Of a stretch of 64,000 bases of DNA, positions 33,962 through 43,315 are shown in pieces (within the stretch, counting starts at the first letter, position 1; every line of letters begins with the position of its first letter). Made by a program: the position numbers and the translations under genes. The stretch comes from Mycolicibacterium neoaurum VKM Ac-1815D (GTDB taxonomy: Bacteria; Actinomycetota; Actinomycetes; Mycobacteriales; Mycobacteriaceae): contig NC_023036.2 of assembly GCF_000317305.3 (NCBI RefSeq), forward strand, positions 1,860,001 to 1,924,000. The letters run 5' to 3'. The notes below the pieces were generated by a model. It searched no databases, was not told where the DNA came from, and worked only from the letters and a program-made list of their open reading frames with translations.

Positions 33962-35122
33962 CTACTGGTAGATCGCCTGGTACAGCTCGATCACCTCATC
34001 GGCGTCGGGAACCCGTGGGTTGTTGGCCGGCGAACCGGAGGCCAGCGCCTGCGCGGCCATCACTTCCAGGCGGGAATCCCAGTCCGTCGAATCGATGCCG
34101 TACTGAGCTGGTGACGGCACTGCGACATCGGCGCACAGGGCGTCGAGTTCGTCAACCAGCGCACCGGCTGCCACGGCATCACTGGCGGCATCGTCGGCCA
34201 CGCGCATCGCGCGCGCGCACTCGGCGTAGCGCGCGGTGGCCGCCTGCGCCGAGAATCTGGTCACGGCGGGTAACAGCATCGCATTCGACAGACCATGTGC
34301 GACATGGAAATGTCCGCCGATGGGACGACTCATACCGTGCACCAGGGCCACGCTGGCGTTGGAGAATGCCATCCCGGCCTGGGTCGAGGCGAGCATCATC
34401 GCTTCCCGCGCGGCCCGATCCTCACCGTCGGCATACGCGCGCCGCAGGTTGGCGCTGATGGTGCGCATGGCGACCAGCGCCATTCCGTCGCTGAACGGAT
34501 TCGCGCGACGGCTCACATAGGCCTCGATGGCGTGGGTGAGTGCGTCGACACCGGTGTCGGCGGTCAGGCGGGCCGGCATCGATATGGTCAGCTCGAAGTC
34601 GATCACGGTCGCGATCGGTAGGAACGACAAACCGGGACACAGCATCTTCTCGTCGGTGTCGTCATCGGTGATGACCGTGAACTGTGTTGCCTCCGAGCCG
34701 CTTCCCGCGGTCGTCGGTACCGCGACGATGGGCAGCGCGGGACCGGCGTACAGGTTCGGTGCCTTGAAGGAGCTGATGTCGCCCTCGGCGACCGCCAGGA
34801 CGGCCAGCGCCTTCGCGGTGTCCATCGGACTTCCGCCGCCGAATCCGATGACACCGTCGGCCCGGTGCCGTCGCACGGTCTCGAGTCCCGGCAGCAGCGA
34901 TGACGATGTCGGATCGGGCACGGTCTCGGCGAACAATGCCGGCTCGCAGCCTGCCTCGCGCAGGATGCCCAGCAGCCGGTCGGCCTGGCCGGTATCGGCG
35001 AGGTAGCCGTCGGTCACCAGGACCGGACGCGTGATACCGACTTGCACGCACAGGGTCCCGAGGTCGGCCGCCGCGCCTGCGCCGATCTTGCTGTGCCGGG
35101 GAAGAGTGACGTTGTAAGACAT
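33962..35122 (-). CDS. iron-containing (group III) alcohol dehydrogenase
   Basis: This 386-residue protein has the NAD-binding GFGGGSPMDTAKALAVLAVA and PTTAGSGSEATQF. The metal site is formed by Asp and His residues in DTGVDALTHAIEAYVS and ALVHGMSRPIGGHFHVAHG, the signature histidines of the iron-ADH family. It starts 4 bases after the mmsA stop, so the two form an operon. Given MmsA, a 3-hydroxypropionate or 3-hydroxyisobutyrate substrate that yields the semialdehyde is plausible. Confidence 0.92.
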   Translation of the reverse strand: MSYNVTLPRHSKIGAGAAADLGTLCVQVGITRPVLVTDGYLADTGQADRLLGILREAGCEPALFAETVPDPTSSSLLPGLETVRRHRADGVIGFGGGSPMDTAKALAVLAVAEGDISSFKAPNLYAGPALPIVAVPTTAGSGSEATQFTVITDDDTDEKMLCPGLSFLPIATVIDFELTISMPARLTADTGVDALTHAIEAYVSRRANPFSDGMALVAMRTISANLRRAYADGEDRAAREAMMLASTQAGMAFSNASVALVHGMSRPIGGHFHVAHGLSNAMLLPAVTRFSAQAATARYAECARAMRVADDAASDAVAAGALVDELDALCADVAVPSPAQYGIDSTDWDSRLEVMAAQALASGSPANNPRVPDADEVIELYQAIYQ

Positions 35123-35126
35123 GGTT

Positions 35127-36638
35127 TTATCCGTTCTCGGGGAAGCCGAGGTTGATGCCGCCGTGGGAGGGGTCGAGCCAGCGGGTGGTGATGGCTTTGG
35201 TGCGGGTGAAGAAGTGCACCCCTTCGGTGCCGTGGGCGTGGGAGTCGCCGAAGAGGGAGGCTTTCCAGCCGCCGAAGCTGTAGTAGGCCATGGGGACGGG
35301 GATGGGGACGTTGATGCCGACCATGCCGACTTCGACTTCGTTTTGGAAGCGTCGGGCGGCGCCGCCGTCGTTGGTGAAGATGGCGGTGCCGTTGCCGTAG
35401 GGGTTGGAGTTGATGAGTTGTAGGGCTTGGTCGTAGGTGTCGACGCGTAGGACCGAGAGGACGGGGCCGAAGATTTCGTCGGTGTAGACGCTCATGTCGG
35501 GGGTGACGTTGTCGAGCAGGGTGGGGCCCAGCCAGAAGCCGTCTGCGCCGCCGTCGGCGGTGATGTTGCGGCCGTCGACGACGACTTTGGCGCCGTCGGC
35601 TTCGCCGGCGTCGATGTAGGAGGCGACCTTGTCCCGATGTGCCTTCGTCACGAGCGGGCCCATGTCGGAGTCGCCTGTGCCGTCGCCGATCTTCAGGCCG
35701 GTGGTGCGTTCGGTGATCTTGGCGACGAGGTCGTCGGCGATGGGGCCGACGGCCACGGCTGCCGAGATGGCCATGCAGCGTTCCCCGGCGGAGCCGAAGC
35801 CGGCGTTGACCATGGCGTCGGCGGCCAGGTCGAGGTCGGCGTCGGGCAGGATGACGGCGTGGTTTTTGGCCCCGCCGAGGGCTTGGACGCGTTTGCCGGC
35901 CGCGGTCCCGGTCGCATACACGTACTGGGCGATGGGGGTGGACCCGACGAAGGACACGGCCTTGATGGCGGGGTGGGTCAGGATTTCGTCGACGGCGGTC
36001 TTGTCGCCTTGCAGGACGTTGAACACGCCGTCGGGCAGGCCGGCTTCTTTCCACAGGTTGGCCAGCCACAGCGAGGCCGACGGGTCTTTTTCGGAGGGTT
36101 TGAGGACGACGGTGTTGCCGGCGGCGATGGCCAGGGGGAAGAACCACATGGGGACCATGGCGGGGAAGTTGAACGGGGAGATGATGCCGACCGGGCCCAG
36201 GGGTTGCAGGATGTTGTGGACGTCGACGTTGGTGGAGGCGTTTTCGGTGTAGCCGCCTTTGAGTAGGTGGGGGATGCCGCAGGCGAATTCGACGACTTCT
36301 TGGCCGCGGGCTACTTCGCCGAGGGCGTCGGAGACGACCTTGCCGTGTTCGCTGGTGATGATTTCGGCGAGTTCGCCCTTGCGGGCGTTCAAGAGTTCGC
36401 GGAAGGCGAAGAGGATTTGGGTGCGCTTGGCCAGGGAGGTGTCGCGCCAGGCGGGGAACGCCGCGGCGGCGGCCTCGATGACTGCCCGGGAATCCTCGAC
36501 CGAGGCCAGGGCGACCTGACCGGTCACCGCACCGGACGCCGGATTCGTCACGGGCGCGGTCTGCCCCGAGGTGCCTTGAAACAGTTCGTTGTTCAGCCAG
36601 TGGCTGATGGTCGTGGGCCGTGATGCGGTCTGAGTCAC
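35127..36638 (-). CDS. mmsA: CoA-acylating methylmalonate-/malonate-semialdehyde dehydrogenase
   Basis: This 503-residue protein begins MTQTASRPTTISHWLNNELF and has aldehyde dehydrogenase motifs. These are PFNFPAMVPMWFFPLAIAAG, KPSEKDPSASL, FVGSTPIAQYVYATGTAAGK, the nucleophile region FGSAGERCMAISAAVAVG (Cys) and ALGGAKNHAVILPDADLD. The signature SAGERCMA is that of MmsA enzymes. It converts the semialdehyde, NAD and CoA to propionyl- or acetyl-CoA plus CO2 in valine, thymine or beta-alanine breakdown. It is the first gene of an operon with the iron alcohol dehydrogenase, divergent from a LysR gene. Confidence 0.95.
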   Translation of the reverse strand: MTQTASRPTTISHWLNNELFQGTSGQTAPVTNPASGAVTGQVALASVEDSRAVIEAAAAAFPAWRDTSLAKRTQILFAFRELLNARKGELAEIITSEHGKVVSDALGEVARGQEVVEFACGIPHLLKGGYTENASTNVDVHNILQPLGPVGIISPFNFPAMVPMWFFPLAIAAGNTVVLKPSEKDPSASLWLANLWKEAGLPDGVFNVLQGDKTAVDEILTHPAIKAVSFVGSTPIAQYVYATGTAAGKRVQALGGAKNHAVILPDADLDLAADAMVNAGFGSAGERCMAISAAVAVGPIADDLVAKITERTTGLKIGDGTGDSDMGPLVTKAHRDKVASYIDAGEADGAKVVVDGRNITADGGADGFWLGPTLLDNVTPDMSVYTDEIFGPVLSVLRVDTYDQALQLINSNPYGNGTAIFTNDGGAARRFQNEVEVGMVGINVPIPVPMAYYSFGGWKASLFGDSHAHGTEGVHFFTRTKAITTRWLDPSHGGINLGFPENG

Positions 36639-36695
36639 CCCACCATGGGAAGTGAGATTTGCGCACGAGTCAACGAGTAAATACGCTCCGGTGAC

Positions 36696-36707
36696 TGCAA
36701 AAATGCA
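36696..36707. promoter_or_regulatory. candidate LysR site between mmsA and the LysR gene
   Basis: TGCA-AAAA-TGCA, inside CTGCAAAAATGCACG, lies 15 bases upstream of the LysR ATG and 58 bases upstream of mmsA. The same pattern recurs upstream of the NCS1 permease (37693-37704), which suggests recognition by this LysR protein. Confidence 0.6.
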
Positions 36708-36721
36708 CGATAGGAGGTCGC

Positions 36722-37624
36722 ATGCTCAGCGCGGACAATCTCCGCTACTTCCTCGAGGTGGCGCGCGCCGGTCGGCTGAGCGACGCTTCCCGTGTACTGG
36801 AGGTCGACCACACCACCGTGGGGCGCCGGATCACCGCGCTCGAGCGGTCGGTGGGTGAGCGGCTCTTCGACCGGGCGCCCAGCGGATGGCGGCTCACCGA
36901 GGCGGGCAAACGGATGATGCCCCGCGCCGAGGCGGTCGAATCGGCGGTGATGGCCGCCTACGACGTCCAGGGCGCGACGCCCGACATCCTGACCGGTTCG
37001 ATCCGTATCACGGCCACCGACGGTTTCGGCGCGTTCATCATCGCGCCGCACCTCGTGGAGCTGAAGGCGGCGCATCCACGTCTGACCGTCGAGCTCGTCA
37101 CGGCTACCGTGCACAATGCGGTGTCCGAGCGGCACTTCGACGTGGCCGTGACCCTGGAGCGGCCGACGTCGCGCGCGGTTCGCTCGGAGGTGCTGTGCCA
37201 CTATGACCTCGGTCTCTACGCGACCCCGGAGTACCTGAACGCCCACCCGCCCATCGCGAAGATCGCCGATCTGCGGGCGCACACCCTGATCTGGTACGTC
37301 AATGCGTTGATGGACGTCGAACCGCTGCGGATTCTCGACGAGCTACCCCATGTCCAGAGTGTCGATGCGCAGATATCCAACATCACCGGGCACTGGCTGG
37401 CGGCGCGAAGCGGGCTCGGTGTCGCACCACTGCCCGCATATATCGCCAACGGTGACGAACGCCTGATCCGGGTGCTGCCCGACGCCTTCAGCGTCCGCAG
37501 GCTGTACTGGCTGGTGGTACCGCGGGAGCTCGAGCGTCTCGAGCGAGTGCGCACGGTGTGTGCATTCCTGCGCGATACGGTCGAAGCGCACCCCGACCTC
37601 AACCTGGGCAGGCGCTCGCCCTAG
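36722..37624 (+). CDS. LysR-family regulator, divergent from mmsA
   Basis: This 300-residue protein has the ATG at 36722 with ribosome site AGGAGG. The N-terminal HTH (MLSADNLRYFLEVARAGRLS, then VLEVDHTTVGRRITALE) precedes an effector domain beginning LTGSIRITATDGFGAFIIAP. Its place between mmsA-adh and the permease-amidase pair, and a shared upstream motif on both sides, make it the likely regulator of both. The inducer is probably an intermediate of the pathway. Confidence 0.9.
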   Translation: MLSADNLRYFLEVARAGRLSDASRVLEVDHTTVGRRITALERSVGERLFDRAPSGWRLTEAGKRMMPRAEAVESAVMAAYDVQGATPDILTGSIRITATDGFGAFIIAPHLVELKAAHPRLTVELVTATVHNAVSERHFDVAVTLERPTSRAVRSEVLCHYDLGLYATPEYLNAHPPIAKIADLRAHTLIWYVNALMDVEPLRILDELPHVQSVDAQISNITGHWLAARSGLGVAPLPAYIANGDERLIRVLPDAFSVRRLYWLVVPRELERLERVRTVCAFLRDTVEAHPDLNLGRRSP

Positions 37625-37692
37625 TCGAGGCACCAATGGAAACATTTGTGCCACAGGGGAATTGAAGAATACAAAGGTGCTGTCTATTGGGC

Positions 37693-37704
37693 TGCATTTA
37701 TGCA
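37693..37704. promoter_or_regulatory. second LysR-type motif, upstream of the permease-amidase operon
   Basis: TGCA-TTTA-TGCA, inside CTGCATTTATGCACG, sits about 190 bases upstream of the permease start. It shares 12 of 15 bases with the site at 36696 (only the three central A/T bases differ). A further short inverted repeat, GATGT-N5-ACATC, lies near 37752-37766. Confidence 0.6.
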
Positions 37705-37893
37705 CGGCGGGGTGCAGTAATGGCCATTGACTTCAGCCTGGCCCGCGGATGAGATGTAGTTCACATCCTTAGGTAAACGACTCCGGTGTGGCGCTGAACG
37801 AGGTTATCGGTGCGCCATGTCGTCCGCCCACGAGATGTCACCGAATGCACCGGAACCCCGCCGCGCAGATCAGAGTCGGAAAGGACTCACGCC

Positions 37894-39357
37894 TTGAGTT
37901 TGAGAAGCTACTTCCACGGTCCGGCCACCAGCCTGGACGACCAGGTGGAAAGTTATGCGACCACCCGGGTGCCGGACAGTCAGCGCTGGCGTCGCCCCGC
38001 CATCCTGCTCGTACTGACCGGCAACGTGACCGCCATGTTCTGGTTTGCCCTTGGCGGTCAGATGGGGTTCCTGGTCGGCTGGCCCGGGGTGCTCGTCCCC
38101 ATCGCGTACATGGTCATCGGCGCGACGGTGGTCGGTGCGTTGGTCATGCGGATCGCCAGCCAGCAGGGCCTCTCCTTGCCACTGCTGTCTCGGGGGTTGG
38201 GGTTCGGTGCACGCGGTTCGGCCATCGCCTCCTTCGTCTACGCCGTCAACTACGTCTTCTACTTCATCTTCGAGGGCAGCATCGTCTCGCACGGGCTCAG
38301 TGAGATCCTCGGGATTTCCATCGATTCCGCGGCGGCCAGCGTGGTCTTCGCGATCGTCGCATTGATCGCGCTGTATTACTCGTGGCGGGGTATGCACTCG
38401 ATGAATGTCCTGCAGCGCTTCGGCATGCCGATATTCCTGATCCTCTTCGTGATCGGAATGGTGATGCTGGCCAACGGTTATGTGCTCGCCGGGCCGGGTG
38501 AATGGGTTGTCGAGGACGGTGTGACGGCGACCGCAATGTGGCAGGCTCTGAGCCTGGCCAACGGCCAGGTCGTGTTCCAGGCGCTCATCGCCACCGACTA
38601 CGGACGTTTCGTCAAGCGCTCGGTATCCTACGTCGGCACCGGTGGGGTGATGCTGGTCGAACTGTTGATGATCTCGGTCGTCATGGTGCTCGGTGTCTTC
38701 TTAGGCTTCACGATGATCGAGTACTTCGACGGTGAGCGCTCGGCCCGCGAGCTGGCCGCCACCGATCCCGGGCTGATCTTCGCCGTCGTGATGGGTGTGC
38801 TCGGCGTCATCTTCGCCATCTTGACCCAGGTCCGGATCAACGTCATGAACCTCTACTCGGGGTCGCTGGCCCTGTCGAATGCCTGGGATGTGCTCTCGCC
38901 GAAGCGTGTCGGCCGGCAGTGGTGGATGGTGCTGCTGGTGGTCCTCGGAATCGCGTTGTACCCGATCAACGTGTTGCAGTACACCGACAAGTTCCTCGCG
39001 GTCACCGGCATCATGACCAACACCTGGATCTTCATCCTGCTCAGTGACTACTTCATCTGTCGCAAGCTGCTCAAACTCGCCCCCAGCACGCTGGTCGAAT
39101 ATCGCGAGGGTAGGGTCAAGAATTGGAATTACTGTGGAATGACTGCTCTCGCAACCGGTATCGCGGTCGGTGCGCTCGGTGTCGCAGGCGTGTACCCGCT
39201 GTACTTCGCGTCGTTCGCCGCAATGCTGGTGGGTCCCATCGTGTACGTCCCCTTGACTATCCTGAGCGAGGGTTCCCAATACGGGTTGCCGGCGGCCGAG
39301 TCCGAGGATCCCATGGCAGACGAGCACAAGTCGACGACCGTCGATGCCGGCGAGTGA
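37894..39357 (+). CDS. NCS1 (nucleobase:cation symporter-1) family permease
   Basis: The TTG at 37894 has ribosome site GAAAGGA, giving 487 residues. A short cytosolic start (SLRSYFHGPATSLDDQVESY, continuing RVPDSQRW) is followed by about twelve membrane helices. They include VLTGNVTAMFWFALGGQMGF, SQQGLSLPLLSRGLGFGARG and QALSLANGQVVFQALIATDY. This is the cytosine/purine, uracil, allantoin or hydantoin carrier family. It is followed 33 bases later by an amidase gene, so the substrate is likely an amide- or ureide-containing compound. An extended frame from 37810 lacks a ribosome site. Confidence 0.9.
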   Translation: MSLRSYFHGPATSLDDQVESYATTRVPDSQRWRRPAILLVLTGNVTAMFWFALGGQMGFLVGWPGVLVPIAYMVIGATVVGALVMRIASQQGLSLPLLSRGLGFGARGSAIASFVYAVNYVFYFIFEGSIVSHGLSEILGISIDSAAASVVFAIVALIALYYSWRGMHSMNVLQRFGMPIFLILFVIGMVMLANGYVLAGPGEWVVEDGVTATAMWQALSLANGQVVFQALIATDYGRFVKRSVSYVGTGGVMLVELLMISVVMVLGVFLGFTMIEYFDGERSARELAATDPGLIFAVVMGVLGVIFAILTQVRINVMNLYSGSLALSNAWDVLSPKRVGRQWWMVLLVVLGIALYPINVLQYTDKFLAVTGIMTNTWIFILLSDYFICRKLLKLAPSTLVEYREGRVKNWNYCGMTALATGIAVGALGVAGVYPLYFASFAAMLVGPIVYVPLTILSEGSQYGLPAAESEDPMADEHKSTTVDAGE

Positions 39358-39390
39358 GCCCAGAAGCGCGCGGAAAAGGATTGTGACGAG

Positions 39391-40842
39391 ATGACCGATA
39401 CGAACACCGATACCGGCAACGCCGGGACCGCTGACACCGCCGATGGGGTGCTGTACTACCGGGAGATCAGCGAACTGGTACCGCTGCTGGCGAGCGGGGA
39501 GATCAGCTCTGCGCAGTTGACCGAGATGACGCTGGAGCGCATCGGCGCCGTCGACCAACGCCTCGGGTCGTTCGCCTTCGTCGCCGCCGACGAGGCGCGA
39601 CTGCGCGCACAGGAGTCCGACCAACGTCGCAAGGCCGGCGACCCGCGTGGCCCGTTGGACGGAATTCCGTTGGCCATCAAAGACATCTACGACAAGGCCG
39701 GGTGGCGCACCGAGGCGGGTATGGCGTTGCGTGCCGGTCAGGTGGCCGATGACACGGCGACGGTGGTCACCAGGCTTGAGGACGCCGGCGCGGTGATCGT
39801 GGGCAAAGTGCACACCACCGAGGGCGTGTACACCGAGCACACGCCGCCGTTTCGGGCCCCGCTGAACCCCTGGGACGCCAACCGCTGGGTGGGGGTGTCC
39901 TCAAGCGGTAGCGGGGTCGCCCCGGTTGCCGGGTTGTGCTACGGCGCACTGGGTTCGGACACCGGCGGATCCATCCGCATGCCGTCGGCCTCCAACGGCG
40001 CCACCGGTCTCAAGCCCACCTGGGGACGGGTCAGCCGTGCCGGTGTCGTCGAATTGGCGGCCACCCTCGACCATGTCGGTCCGATCTGTCGATCCGCGCG
40101 GGATGCCGGTTTGATCCTCGGGGCGATCGCCGGGGCCGATCCGCGCGACCCCACCGCCTCGCTGCAGCCCGTCCCGGAATTCGGTACCGAGATGCCGACG
40201 TCCTTGCGGGGTGTCCGAATCGGCGTCGATCCGTCGTGGAGTTATCGAGACGTCAGTGCGGATGTGGAACAGGCGCATCGGGCTGCCGAAGAGATGTTGC
40301 GGGATCTGGGTGCGGAGCTGGTGCACACCGATCTGCCCGATCCCACCCAGGCCATCACCGATTGGTTCGGGGTCTGTGCGGCACAGACCGCGCGGTCGCA
40401 CCAGAGCATGTTCCCCGCACACCGGGACAGCTATGGCCCCGCATTGCGTGAGCTGATCGAGCGTGGCATCGCGATGACCGGTATCGAATACGACGAGCTG
40501 CTGCAGCGACGGCTGATCTTCAAGGGCCAGATGGAAGCAGCGCTGGCGCCGTTGGACGGGGTACTCATCCCGGCCATGTCGTTCATCGCGCCACCGGTGG
40601 AGAAGATGATCCGGATGGACGACGAGACCACCGCCGGGGTGCACCGCTTCACCGTGCCGTTCACGCTCTCGCAACTGCCCACCATCACCTTCCCCGGCGG
40701 ATTCACCACCACCGAGGCCGGTCTGCCGTTCCCGGTGGGCCTGCAGATGGTCGGCAGCGCATTCACCGAGCGCCGCCTCGTCGATATCGTCGGCGCCTTC
40801 CAGGCCGCCACGCCGTGGAACAAGAAGCATCCGCAACTGTGA
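39391..40842 (+). CDS. amidase-signature family hydrolase
   Basis: This 483-residue protein has the amidase signature: catalytic lysine in DGIPLAIKDIYDKAGW, the Ser-rich loop WVGVSSSGSGVAPVAGL and the nucleophile in GSDTGGSIRMPSASNGATGL. The Ser-cisSer-Lys triad is complete. It is soluble and about normal in length. As the second gene after the NCS1 permease it should hydrolyse the imported amide, for example a carbamoyl- or ureido-acid, releasing ammonia. The link to MmsA downstream in metabolism is inference. Confidence 0.92.
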   Translation: MTDTNTDTGNAGTADTADGVLYYREISELVPLLASGEISSAQLTEMTLERIGAVDQRLGSFAFVAADEARLRAQESDQRRKAGDPRGPLDGIPLAIKDIYDKAGWRTEAGMALRAGQVADDTATVVTRLEDAGAVIVGKVHTTEGVYTEHTPPFRAPLNPWDANRWVGVSSSGSGVAPVAGLCYGALGSDTGGSIRMPSASNGATGLKPTWGRVSRAGVVELAATLDHVGPICRSARDAGLILGAIAGADPRDPTASLQPVPEFGTEMPTSLRGVRIGVDPSWSYRDVSADVEQAHRAAEEMLRDLGAELVHTDLPDPTQAITDWFGVCAAQTARSHQSMFPAHRDSYGPALRELIERGIAMTGIEYDELLQRRLIFKGQMEAALAPLDGVLIPAMSFIAPPVEKMIRMDDETTAGVHRFTVPFTLSQLPTITFPGGFTTTEAGLPFPVGLQMVGSAFTERRLVDIVGAFQAATPWNKKHPQL

Positions 40843-40931
40843 GCCGCAGGTAATCCCCGCCCAATCCGGTCCGCGCCTGGTCGGGCCGGTTACCGGCCAG
40901 TAGGCTCGGGTGCGAGGGGACGGGAGCTCAG

Positions 40932-41795
40932 ATGGCGGAGACACGATTCGTCGAGATTCACGGGGTGCGGCAGGCAGTCGTCGACCAGGGCGACGGTGAT
41001 GAGGTTCTGCTGCTCATCCACGGTATGGCCGGCAGCGCCGAGACCTGGCGGGCGGTACTGCCGCAGCTGTCCAAGAAGTACCGGGTCATCGCCCCGGACC
41101 TGCTGGGACACGGGCAGTCGTCGAAGCCGAGAACCGACTATTCGCTCGGTGCCTTCGCCGTCGGTCTGCGAGATCTGCTCGACGAACTCGGGGTGAGTTC
41201 GGCCACCGTGGTGGGCCACTCGCTGGGCGGTGGGGTGGCGATGCAGTTTCTCTACCAGCACCCGGAATACTGTCGACGGCTCGTGCTCATCGGCAGCGGC
41301 GGACTGGGGCCCGATGTGGGTTGGATCCTGCGATTGCTGGCCGCCCCGGGCGCGGAATTCGTGATGCCGGTGATCGCGCCGCCGCCGGTTCTGCGTGCCG
41401 GCAACGCGGTGCGTTCCTGGTTGACATCGGTGGGTCTGCGGTCGCCCCGCGGAGCCGAGATCTGGAATGCCTACTCGTCCTTCGCCGACAGTGAGACACG
41501 CGAGGCATTCCTGCGAACGCTGCGCTCGGTGGTGGATTATCGAGGTCAGTCGGTGAGCGCACTGAACCGGTTGAACCTGCGCGAAGAGCTTCCGGTGCTG
41601 GCGATCTGGGGAGAAGACGACAACATCATCCCGGTCGACCATGCCTACTCCGCGCTGCAGGCCCGGCCGGACTGCCGCCTCGAAATACTGCCGGGGATAG
41701 GGCATTTCGCCCAGGTCGAGGCTCCCTTCGAGGTGATCGAGCTGATCGACGAGTTCATCTCGACCACGCACCCCGATGATCCCGCACGAAACTGA
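40932..41795 (+). CDS. alpha/beta-hydrolase
   Basis: This 287-residue protein has the oxyanion-hole segment LLLIHGMAGSAETWRAVLPQ, nucleophile elbow SATVVGHSLGGGVAMQFLY (GHSLGG), acid residue in LAIWGEDDNIIPVDHAYSAL and catalytic histidine in ILPGIGHFAQVEAP. It is soluble and typical of esterases or C-C bond hydrolases, with the substrate open. It is the last gene on this strand before the convergent EAL gene. Confidence 0.92.
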   Translation: MAETRFVEIHGVRQAVVDQGDGDEVLLLIHGMAGSAETWRAVLPQLSKKYRVIAPDLLGHGQSSKPRTDYSLGAFAVGLRDLLDELGVSSATVVGHSLGGGVAMQFLYQHPEYCRRLVLIGSGGLGPDVGWILRLLAAPGAEFVMPVIAPPPVLRAGNAVRSWLTSVGLRSPRGAEIWNAYSSFADSETREAFLRTLRSVVDYRGQSVSALNRLNLREELPVLAIWGEDDNIIPVDHAYSALQARPDCRLEILPGIGHFAQVEAPFEVIELIDEFISTTHPDDPARN

Positions 41796-41810
41796 GATCC
41801 TTGTCCCGGT

Positions 41811-43037
41811 TCAGCACTGCAACTCGGTGACCTCCGCGGGACGCCCCAGGTAGTAGCCCTGCCCGAGCCTGATATCCAGATCGCTCAGGATCTGCAGCTG
41901 GCGACAATTCTCGATGCCCTCGGCGACCGTCAGCGCGTTCAGTTCCCTGGCCAGCACTGCCACCGCGGACACCAGTGCGCGCCTGGCCGGATCGGACTCC
42001 AGACCTGTGACCAGTTCGGCGTCGATCTTGATGACGTCGGGCCGGATACGAAGCAGTTGGGTGAGGCTGGCATAGCCCGCGCCGGCATCATCGATCGCCA
42101 GCAGAATGCCGGACCTGCGCAGGGGCTGCAGCCCCTCGAAGGTGTTGGGTGGATAGGGCGCATGCTCGGTGAGCTCGAGCATCAGGCGGCGATCCGAGGA
42201 CATCAGGCACTGCTGCAGGCCGGGGTCGACGGCAGTCTCGGGGCTCAGGTTGACCGAGATGATGTAGGACTGCGGGATTGCCTTCGCCGCACGCAGGATG
42301 GCGTGCAGGGCAGCTGTTTCGATGGACAGGCTGCGCCCGAGTCCCCGGGCAATGGCGAACCAGTCGGCGGTGCTGCGGCGCGTGACGTCCCCCGGGAAGC
42401 GGGAGAGACCCTCGTAGCCGACGGTGGTACCGGACTTCAGATCCACGATCGGCTGGAACACCGGGGAGATTCGCGGGTGCTCCAGCAAGCCGTCCAGTTC
42501 GGCGTGTGCGCCCTCGTCGAGGGTCTCCCGGGGCATCAGCAGCGATCCCGCGAACCGTGCCGACGAATCGTGCTGCGGACCCACACCCTCGTCGAAGAGG
42601 TCGCGCAGGAGTATGGCCATTTCGGTCTGCGAACCGATCAGGGCCGAGATGAAACTGCTCACGGAGGTGAGGCCGGCGATATCGACCGCGTCGAAGACGT
42701 CGTTGCCTGTGGCCACCACCGAGAGCGCCCCGACCGCCCGGTGCTGATGGAAGAGCGGTATCACCGCCCATGACCCGATGCCCATTTCCGTGGCGAGCCG
42801 GCGCGTCTGTTCCGGCAACCGAGAATCTTCGGCCACATTCTGGCTCACCTGCGGCTGTCGGGTCGAGAGCGCCAGCTCTTGGAAGGACGCGACCGCGGGC
42901 ACCACCGTGCCCAGCGCCGGTGCGCTCAGACCGTGCGCGGAGGCGAACACGAAGGATCCGTTGGGGGTCAGCATGCCTACGGCCGCACCGTCGGCTTTGG
43001 GGTTGAACACGCAGACCTGTTCGGCGATCCGCGACAT
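41811..43037 (-). CDS. GAF-EAL cyclic-di-GMP phosphodiesterase-like protein
   Basis: The GAF domain (residues about 1-140, SFVFASAHGLSAPALG, WAVIPLFHQHRAVGALSV) is followed by an EAL domain. The motif is YEGLSRFP (EGL for EAL). Metal- and base-residues are present in ISVNLSPET, LMLELTEHA, AIDDAGAGYASLTQL, VIKIDAELVTGL and VAEGIEN, so activity is likely. The frame is open 19 more codons upstream of ATG 43037 toward a GAGGAG at 43094-43099 without a normal start codon, so the true start may be non-canonical. It would degrade c-di-GMP. Confidence 0.87.
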   Translation of the reverse strand: MSRIAEQVCVFNPKADGAAVGMLTPNGSFVFASAHGLSAPALGTVVPAVASFQELALSTRQPQVSQNVAEDSRLPEQTRRLATEMGIGSWAVIPLFHQHRAVGALSVVATGNDVFDAVDIAGLTSVSSFISALIGSQTEMAILLRDLFDEGVGPQHDSSARFAGSLLMPRETLDEGAHAELDGLLEHPRISPVFQPIVDLKSGTTVGYEGLSRFPGDVTRRSTADWFAIARGLGRSLSIETAALHAILRAAKAIPQSYIISVNLSPETAVDPGLQQCLMSSDRRLMLELTEHAPYPPNTFEGLQPLRRSGILLAIDDAGAGYASLTQLLRIRPDVIKIDAELVTGLESDPARRALVSAVAVLARELNALTVAEGIENCRQLQILSDLDIRLGQGYYLGRPAEVTELQC

Positions 43038-43315
43038 CAGTGACTCCGGGTCGACCGACGCGGTCAGCGCGGCAATCAGTCGTTTGACGGTAACTCCTCA
43101 GGCTCGCGCGGCCCCCGCCCGTAGGTCGCGGCGTTCTCGATCGAATTTTCAATCAGCAAACTACTCGACGCTGGTCCATACCACGTCGGAACTCGCCGAT
43201 TCGGTGCAAGCAAACAAATGCTTGGTTCGGCAGTTGCCGCCGAAAGAGTGACATTTCGGCGGTAGCTCGGTGACGATATGTGGATACAGATGGTGGTCCA
43301 GGGAAAGGCGCTGTG

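Noticed and set aside
35014-36666. Arg/Pro/His-rich minus frame of 550 codons overlapping mmsA
   Set aside because: Low-complexity translation in the wrong frame; the mmsA frame has all family motifs.
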